The notes under the pieces are model-generated. The model was given only the letters and a program-made list of their open reading frames with translations, had not been told where the DNA came from and searched no databases. DNA of 32,650 bases, taken from positions 1 through 32,650 of the forward strand of contig JAGVYX010000009.1 of NCBI GenBank assembly GCA_018303045.1, given 5' to 3'. This DNA comes from Candidatus Woesearchaeota archaeon. Its GTDB lineage: Archaea; Nanobdellota; Nanobdellia; Woesearchaeales; GW2011-AR9. Numbering within the stretch: position 1 is the first letter of the stretch; the number at the start of each line of letters is the position of its first letter. Below are positions 27,905-32,650 of this stretch, piece by piece. A program made the position numbers and the translations under genes.

Positions 27905-28007
27905 ATGAAAAAAGAGGTCAAAATAGAATTATTGGGCTTTGAAATGCTTGAAAAGCAAGTAAACCAAAGTGGAAACAGTGGTCGACACCTGATAGATAAT
28001 CGGTTTT

Positions 28008-29123
28008 TTACCCAAACATCATCTTCAAAAAACTCTTCATCGGCTTTTCTTCGTGAAGCTGTTTAATTAAATCAATTTGTTTTTTGCTTAATTTGTCTGG
28101 CACTTCGATTCTTACGGCAACCAGCTGGTCTCCGCGGCGCGGACTGTTAACCGCAGGCAGCCCTTTCTCTCTCATCCTTAAAATAGTTTCAGACTGGGTT
28201 CCCGGCGGTATTTTTAATCTGGCTGACCCGTTGATGATAGGCACTTCAATTTCATCTCCCAGAACGGCCTGGGTGAAAGAAATAGGTATTTTAATCTGAA
28301 TATCCTCGCCTTCTCGAGTGAATATCGGATGCTCTTTAACCTGAATCTCCACATATAAATCTCCATTGGAGCCGCTTCGCTCTCCGGCTTCGCCTTCTCC
28401 TGGCACGCGCAGTTTCATTCCCTCCTCTACTCCGGGTGGAATTTTAACCGCTAATTCTTTTCTTTTTCTTACCAGTCCTTCGCCGCCGCAGGCAGGGCAG
28501 GAGTCCTGAGGCAATTCGCCCTTGCCGTGGCAATAAGGGCAGGGCCCAGTTTGCTGGAAAATGCCAAACACGGTTCTTTCCACTCGCTTCAAATATCCAG
28601 AGCCTTGGCAGTGAGGGCATTTCTCAAACTGCTGCGCTCCCTTGCCGCGGCACTTTTCGCAATTCTCCAATTTGTTTAAATGAATCGTTTTGCTGGTTCC
28701 TTCCGCTACTTCTTCTAAAGTTACTTCCAGTTCATACAATAAGTCCGAGCCTCTTCTAGCTCTGGAGCTTCTGGTTTGCCCGCCGCTAAATAACTGGTCA
28801 AAAATGTCTTCAAAATTGCCAAAAGCCCCGGATCTGAATTGCGACATGATGTCGGAAAAATCGAAGCCCGGATGAGCGCCAGAGCCGCCCTGGAAAGCCG
28901 AGCTGCCGAACTGGTCGTATTGCTGCCGCTTTTTATCGTCTCCTAAAATGGAAGCAGCTTCATTTATTTCTTTAAATTTTTCTTCATACTCCTTTTTCTT
29001 GTCTTCTGGAGCGCGGTCAGGGTGATATTTTAAGGCCAGCTTTTTGTAAGCTCTTTTAATCTCTTCTTTAGCGGCATTTTTATTCACTCCCAGAATTTGA
29101 TAGTAATCTTTGGTTCCGGCCAT
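28008..29123 (-). CDS. dnaJ: Chaperone protein DnaJ (Hsp40, type I)
   Basis: 371 aa. Delivers substrates to DnaK and stimulates its ATPase. J domain with H34-P35-D36 in KYHPDRAPED, Gly/Phe-rich linker (FGSSAFQGGSGAHPGFDFSD), four zinc-finger motifs CEKCRGKG, CPHCQGSG, CPYCHGKG and CPACGGEG, then the substrate-binding C-terminal domains (IPPGVEEGMKLRVPGEGE). Complete type I architecture. Last gene of the grpE-dnaK-HD-dnaJ operon, starting 2 nt after the HD gene. Confidence 0.97.
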   Translation of the reverse strand: MAGTKDYYQILGVNKNAAKEEIKRAYKKLALKYHPDRAPEDKKKEYEEKFKEINEAASILGDDKKRQQYDQFGSSAFQGGSGAHPGFDFSDIMSQFRSGAFGNFEDIFDQLFSGGQTRSSRARRGSDLLYELEVTLEEVAEGTSKTIHLNKLENCEKCRGKGAQQFEKCPHCQGSGYLKRVERTVFGIFQQTGPCPYCHGKGELPQDSCPACGGEGLVRKRKELAVKIPPGVEEGMKLRVPGEGEAGERSGSNGDLYVEIQVKEHPIFTREGEDIQIKIPISFTQAVLGDEIEVPIINGSARLKIPPGTQSETILRMREKGLPAVNSPRRGDQLVAVRIEVPDKLSKKQIDLIKQLHEEKPMKSFLKMMFG

Positions 29124-29125
29124 AA

Positions 29126-29776
29126 TTAAACGCTCCGCCGAATGGCTTCGTTCAGCCGAATGCTTCGTTCAGCTTCCATAGCTTCCTTTAATTGGCAAGG
29201 CTCTAAATCCAGCCTGGCGAAAATGTTCTGTTCAACTATTTTGTTTCGGTCCAAGGCTTTTCTCCATAGCTTATTTTTGCTTATGTAAACTTCAGCAAAA
29301 TAAGCGAATCGCTCTTCTAAAGACACTATTTGCTCTTTAAAGATTCGGTAATCAACATAAGTAATTAAGGCTTCTTCAATGGTTCTATCAGTTATATGCA
29401 GATCGCCTTCATGCAACAGTGTCAAGGCTAATTCGGGGAATCTGTCTTTAAATATTTCGTAAGCAATCTTGGTTTCATGCTGGCCGGGAAATTCTTTCCT
29501 TAACTTTTCCCGCATAGCCAATTCCTCTTTGCTGAAAACAATCTGATGATGCTGATTTGGTTTAGGATCTTTAATTCCAGCCATCTTAAACAAATCGTGA
29601 AGCAAAGCCGCAGCTTGCACCAATTCGATGTTGATTTTGACTCCCGAATTTTTAAGCTTCCCAGCCAGAAAGACCGCTACTTCCTGCACTTTTAAGCAAT
29701 GCCGTTGGATATTTTCAGGCACTTTATATTCTTCAAAATAATCTAGGCATTGCTGCTGCGTAGGTAATTTAATCAT
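29126..29776 (-). CDS. HD-domain phosphohydrolase inside the dnaK-dnaJ operon
   Basis: 216 aa. Metal-binding HD fold: H26 in IQRHCLKVQEVAVFLA, H60-D61 in AAALLHDLFKMAG and a C-terminal Asp in ALITYVDYRIF. Resembles small HD hydrolases of the HDIG group. Between dnaK (73-nt gap) and dnaJ (2-nt gap), so co-transcribed with the chaperones; its role there is unknown. The C-terminal coding sequence has a tandem 17/18-bp near-duplication (29137-29171, GCCGAATG..CTTCGTTCA) encoding SIRLNEAIRRSV, possibly a recent slippage event. Confidence 0.85.
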   Translation of the reverse strand: MIKLPTQQQCLDYFEEYKVPENIQRHCLKVQEVAVFLAGKLKNSGVKINIELVQAAALLHDLFKMAGIKDPKPNQHHQIVFSKEELAMREKLRKEFPGQHETKIAYEIFKDRFPELALTLLHEGDLHITDRTIEEALITYVDYRIFKEQIVSLEERFAYFAEVYISKNKLWRKALDRNKIVEQNIFARLDLEPCQLKEAMEAERSIRLNEAIRRSV

Positions 29777-29849
29777 TGATGGGGCTTTAGGGTTTTTTCT
29801 GTATCAGGAAGTTTATAATAAAAAAATTAAAAGTCAAAACAGACTTTCT

Positions 29850-31694
29850 TTATTTTTTATCTTTCTCTTCGAATTCGGCATCTACAACTGTATCATCCTT
29901 TTTATGGCTTTTCTTTCCTTTAGGCTGAGACTGAGCCTTGGCTGCGGCTTCCTGATACATTTTAGCGCCAATCTCCTGAGCCGTTTTGTTCAGCTCGCTG
30001 ATTTTTTGATTGATTTGATCCACATCTCCGGATTTTCTGGCTTCTTCCAACTCTTTGATTCCAGAATCCAATTTTTTCTTGGTTTCCGGATCAATGTTGT
30101 CTTTAAACTCGCCCATCATTTTCTTGGTTTGATAAACGACCGATTCAGCAGTGTTTTCGGCTTCGATCTTGGCTTTGCGCTTTTTGTCTTCAGCTTCGTT
30201 CTTTTGCGCATCTTCTTTCATTTTTTCAATGTCCGTTTTGCTTAAAGTTGTTGACCCGGTAATCTGGATTTTGTGTTCTTTTCCGGTGCCCAGATCCTTG
30301 GCTGAAACATGGACTATGCCGTTGGCGTCAATGTCAAAGGTAACTTCAATCTGCGGCACGCCGCGCGGAGCTGGCGGAATGCCCATCAAGTCAAACTGGC
30401 CCAGCAGTTTATTGTCGGTAAACATGGATCGCTCTCCCTGCCCAACCCGAATCGTTACCGCAGACTGGTTATCGGCGGCTGTGGAAAAGATCTGCGACCG
30501 CTTGGTGGGAATGGTGGTATTTCTTTCAATTAATGCCGTGAAAACTCCGCCTAAGGTTTCAATGCCTAAACTTAAGGGGGTTACATCCAATAGCAAAATA
30601 TCTTTAACATCCCCGGACATTACTCCGGCCTGAATGGCCGCTCCAATGGCTACAGCTTCATCCGGATTAACTGATTTATCCCCGTCTTTGCCGGTTAATT
30701 TTTTAACTAATTCCTGAACCACGGGAATCCTGGTAGATCCGCCGACGAAAATTACTTTGTCAATATCCTCATTAGACATGCCGGCGTCTTTTAAAGCGCT
30801 TTTAACCGGGCTTTCTAATCTTCTTAGAATATCTGAAATTAAATCCTCAAATTTGGCTCGCGATAATTCTTCTTTAATGTGTTTAGGGCCATGCTGGTCG
30901 GCAGTAATGAAAGGTATGCTGATTTCCACTTTGGTTTTAGTAGATAATTCAATTTTAGCTTTTTCCGCCGCTTCCTTCAGCCTTTGCGCGGCAGTAGGGT
31001 CATTGTTTAAATTGATGCCCGTAGACCGTTTGAAATTATCAGCCAGATATTTGATAATTATTTCATCAATATCATCTCCGCCTAACTGGTTGTCTCCACT
31101 GGTGGATTTTACTTCAAATACGCCGCCTCCCAGCTCCAGGATGGAAACGTCAAAAGTGCCTCCGCCAAAGTCAAAAACTAAAATGGTATGCTCTTTTTCC
31201 TGTTTATCTAACCCGTAAGCCAAAGCTGCGGCGGTAGGCTCGTTAATAATTCTTAACACGTTTAATCCGGCAATTTCCCCGGCATTTTTAGTAGCCTGGC
31301 GCTGCGCGTCGTTAAAGTAAGCTGGAACGGTAATTACGGCATTTCTGACCGGCTGGCCGAGATAAGCTTCAGCATCTTTCTTCAGCTTCTGCAGAATCAT
31401 GGCGGAAATTTGTTCGGGGCTGTAATCTTGTCCGTCAATTTCAATTTTCTCGTTAGTCCCCATTTTTCTCTTGATAGACCTGATGGTATGAGCTGGGTCT
31501 ACGATGGCCTGATTTCGGGCTACCTGCCCGACAATAACTTCATCATCTTTAAGATGCACCACGCTAGGTGTAGTTCTGGTGCCTTCGGCATTAGAAATAA
31601 TGGCCGGTTTGCCTCCTTCCAGCACTGCTGTTGCGGAAAAAGTTGTGCCTAAATCTATTCCTATAGTTGCTCCACTTGCATTTTTTGTTGCCAT
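29850..31694 (-). CDS. dnaK: Chaperone protein DnaK (Hsp70)
   Basis: 614 aa. ATP-driven folding chaperone. Nucleotide-binding domain motifs: [18 protein letters not shown] at the start, [34 protein letters not shown] and [14 protein letters not shown]. The interdomain linker and start of the substrate domain is [19 protein letters not shown]. The C-terminal tail ends in a short charged sequence ([12 protein letters not shown]), a common DnaK ending. Complete and unremarkable. 5 nt downstream of grpE. Archaeal dnaK genes are considered acquired from bacteria. Confidence 0.98.
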   Translation of the reverse strand: MATKNASGATIGIDLGTTFSATAVLEGGKPAIISNAEGTRTTPSVVHLKDDEVIVGQVARNQAIVDPAHTIRSIKRKMGTNEKIEIDGQDYSPEQISAMILQKLKKDAEAYLGQPVRNAVITVPAYFNDAQRQATKNAGEIAGLNVLRIINEPTAAALAYGLDKQEKEHTILVFDFGGGTFDVSILELGGGVFEVKSTSGDNQLGGDDIDEIIIKYLADNFKRSTGINLNNDPTAAQRLKEAAEKAKIELSTKTKVEISIPFITADQHGPKHIKEELSRAKFEDLISDILRRLESPVKSALKDAGMSNEDIDKVIFVGGSTRIPVVQELVKKLTGKDGDKSVNPDEAVAIGAAIQAGVMSGDVKDILLLDVTPLSLGIETLGGVFTALIERNTTIPTKRSQIFSTAADNQSAVTIRVGQGERSMFTDNKLLGQFDLMGIPPAPRGVPQIEVTFDIDANGIVHVSAKDLGTGKEHKIQITGSTTLSKTDIEKMKEDAQKNEAEDKKRKAKIEAENTAESVVYQTKKMMGEFKDNIDPETKKKLDSGIKELEEARKSGDVDQINQKISELNKTAQEIGAKMYQEAAAKAQSQPKGKKSHKKDDTVVDAEFEEKDKK

Positions 31695-31699
31695 TTTGA

Positions 31700-32356
31700 T
31701 TAATCCTCCTTAAGATCGTTTTTATTAAGATTATTTTTATCTGGTCTTTGATGATTCTGATTATTCTGATTTTGTCTTGTTTCTTCTGTTTTCTTTCCTG
31801 AGCTGATTTTTACTTTAGCGTGCCGGATCACCTCTCCATGCAAAGTGAATCCTTTCTGGAACTCTTCTAAGATCATTCCTTCCGGCTGTTCTGATTCAAC
31901 TTTCAACAAGGCTTCATGAAGATACGGGTCAAACTTTTGGTCCAAGCATTCAATTGCCTTAACTTCGTGGTTTTCTAACAGGGTATTTAACTGGACATAA
32001 ATTAGCTCGATTCCTTCCTGGAAGGCTTTACCTAGGTGATCATTATTTTTGAAAGCTAGCTCAAAATGGTCTAGTACAGGCAATAATTGTAAGATAATAT
32101 TTCTCGAAGCCATTTCTTTAATTTCCATAATTCTTTTCTCGGCCTGCTTGCGGTAATTCTCGAAATTAGCCTGAGTTCTCTGCAGCAGTTCCTTTAGCTC
32201 AAGAGCTGAAAGTTCTTCTTTTTTAACCTCGGCTTTAACGGTGGATTCCTGGTAATTAGTTTCAATCTGGGCCTTAGTCTCTTTGTTATTAACTTCAGCT
32301 TTCACAGTTTGTTCTTCCTTTTTTGCTTCCGATCTGGTTTCTTTAGTCATGTTCAT
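31700..32356 (-). CDS. grpE: Nucleotide exchange factor GrpE
   Basis: 218 aa. Releases ADP from DnaK. After a highly charged N-terminus (about residues 1-50, with TVKAEV twice) comes the long dimerisation helix ([22 protein letters not shown]) and the beta-wing domain with [13 protein letters not shown] and [17 protein letters not shown]. The C-terminal tail is Asn/Lys-rich ([18 protein letters not shown]). Start ATG 32356; an in-frame ATG two codons later is possible. First gene of the chaperone operon. Confidence 0.95.
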   Translation of the reverse strand: MNMTKETRSEAKKEEQTVKAEVNNKETKAQIETNYQESTVKAEVKKEELSALELKELLQRTQANFENYRKQAEKRIMEIKEMASRNIILQLLPVLDHFELAFKNNDHLGKAFQEGIELIYVQLNTLLENHEVKAIECLDQKFDPYLHEALLKVESEQPEGMILEEFQKGFTLHGEVIRHAKVKISSGKKTEETRQNQNNQNHQRPDKNNLNKNDLKED

Positions 32357-32408
32357 TTCCTAGTTAGTTTACTTTAAGTCAACGTTGTAGATTTGATTTT
32401 GATAGTAA

Positions 32409-32416
32409 TATATAAA
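32409..32416 (-). promoter_or_regulatory. TATA box of the grpE-dnaK operon
   Basis: TTTATATA on the - strand, 53-60 bp upstream of the grpE ATG; predicted start near 32388, leader about 30 nt. Confidence 0.6.
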
Positions 32417-32454
32417 TGTTTTGGAATAATTGTGCATTTCTGGGAAATGTTTAT

Positions 32455-32492
32455 AATGTTAATGATAAACTAACGATAAACTAACAATTAAA
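32455..32492 (-). promoter_or_regulatory. Candidate regulatory sites of grpE-dnaK, shared with groES
   Basis: ATGTTAATGATA (about 32456-32467), then GATAAACTAAC twice in tandem (about 32464-32483), then AATTAAA. This block is 40-80 bp upstream of the TATA box. The 12-mer is also found upstream of groES, and ACTAAC is the complement of GTTAGT in the groES tandem repeats. Operator function is inferred from shared occurrence. Confidence 0.4.
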
Positions 32493-32553
32493 TAATAGTA
32501 TTGTATAATATAGTAATTGTGAATTATTTTCGAATATTTGTTCACAATTACTA

Positions 32554-32600
32554 ATAGCAAATGTGTGGATAAGTGTACGAATATTTAACACATTTGCTAT
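32554..32600. repeat. 13-bp perfect inverted repeat at the end of the window
   Basis: ATAGCAAATGTGT and ACACATTTGCTAT, separated by 21 nt that contain TGTACGAATATTTA. The reverse of that 14-mer (TAAATATTCGTACA) lies in the smc upstream region near 25595-25608. No ORF covers it; it might be an operator or the promoter of a gene beyond the window. Confidence 0.65.
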
Positions 32601-32650
32601 ATCAGTAAAGCTGACTTAGCAAAGCTGATTTGGAATTATACTAAAAGACT

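Noticed and set aside
27886-28007. C/D box small RNA
   Set aside because: A CTGA is present but no convincing C box (RTGATGA) at the right spacing on either strand.

Overview
The window looks archaeal, most likely a DPANN lineage such as Woesearchaeota or Pacearchaeota. That placement is inferred from gene content, not from a tree. Archaeal markers: RNA polymerase with split subunits (rpoH, B'', B', A', A'') followed by L30e, a short KH-only NusA, S12 and S7; Kae1; TATA-type promoters; and tRNA genes with bulge-helix-bulge (BHB) introns. Mixed in are bacterial-type genes: GroEL/GroES, DnaK/DnaJ/GrpE, GyrB, a bacterial-looking alanyl-tRNA synthetase and a bacterial-looking tRNA-guanine transglycosylase. 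This mixture is common in DPANN genomes.

Layout. 1-1239: 3' part of alaS on the + strand. 1240-2460: poorly coding stretch with a small hypothetical ORF, a possible decayed zinc-finger gene, an interrupted tRNA-Gly(GCC) on the - strand and a small membrane protein. 2652-3312: tRNA-Tyr, tRNA-Asp and tRNA-Lys, all interrupted. 3330-12404: the RNA polymerase/ribosomal operon, starting 17 nt after tRNA-Lys. 12576-14470: groES-groEL (-), with a tandem-repeat array upstream. 14795-22036: a hypothetical gene, tgt (-), kae1 and a small ORF, gyrB, a small membrane protein, a structured leader with a 36-codon ORF ahead of a small gene and an HD hydrolase, and a RibD_C-type reductase (-). 22083-25574: smc (-). 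25947-26702: a single-pass membrane protein (-). 26786-27771: a LAGLIDADG homing endonuclease between a tRNA 3'-end fragment and a triply interrupted tRNA-Gly(UCC). 28008-32356: grpE-dnaK-HD-dnaJ (-).

Main points of interest. All five tRNA genes are interrupted, by about ten introns in total. Several lie at unusual places: T-arm 53/54 in tRNA-Tyr and tRNA-Gly(UCC), T-loop 59/60 in tRNA-Asp, and D-arm 23/24 in tRNA-Gly(UCC). Most have recognisable BHB folds. The homing endonuclease gene is bounded by near-identical 24-bp copies of the tRNA-Gly 3' end 840 bp apart, as if a one-gene mobile element had used the tRNA as its insertion site. The two chaperone operons share an upstream sequence (ATGTTAATGATA) and related GTTAAT/ACTAAC elements, which suggests a common stress regulator.

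The polymerase operon has no visible promoter of its own between tRNA-Lys and rpoH, so it may be co-transcribed with the tRNAs. The chaperone, translation and tRNA-modification genes are otherwise housekeeping.
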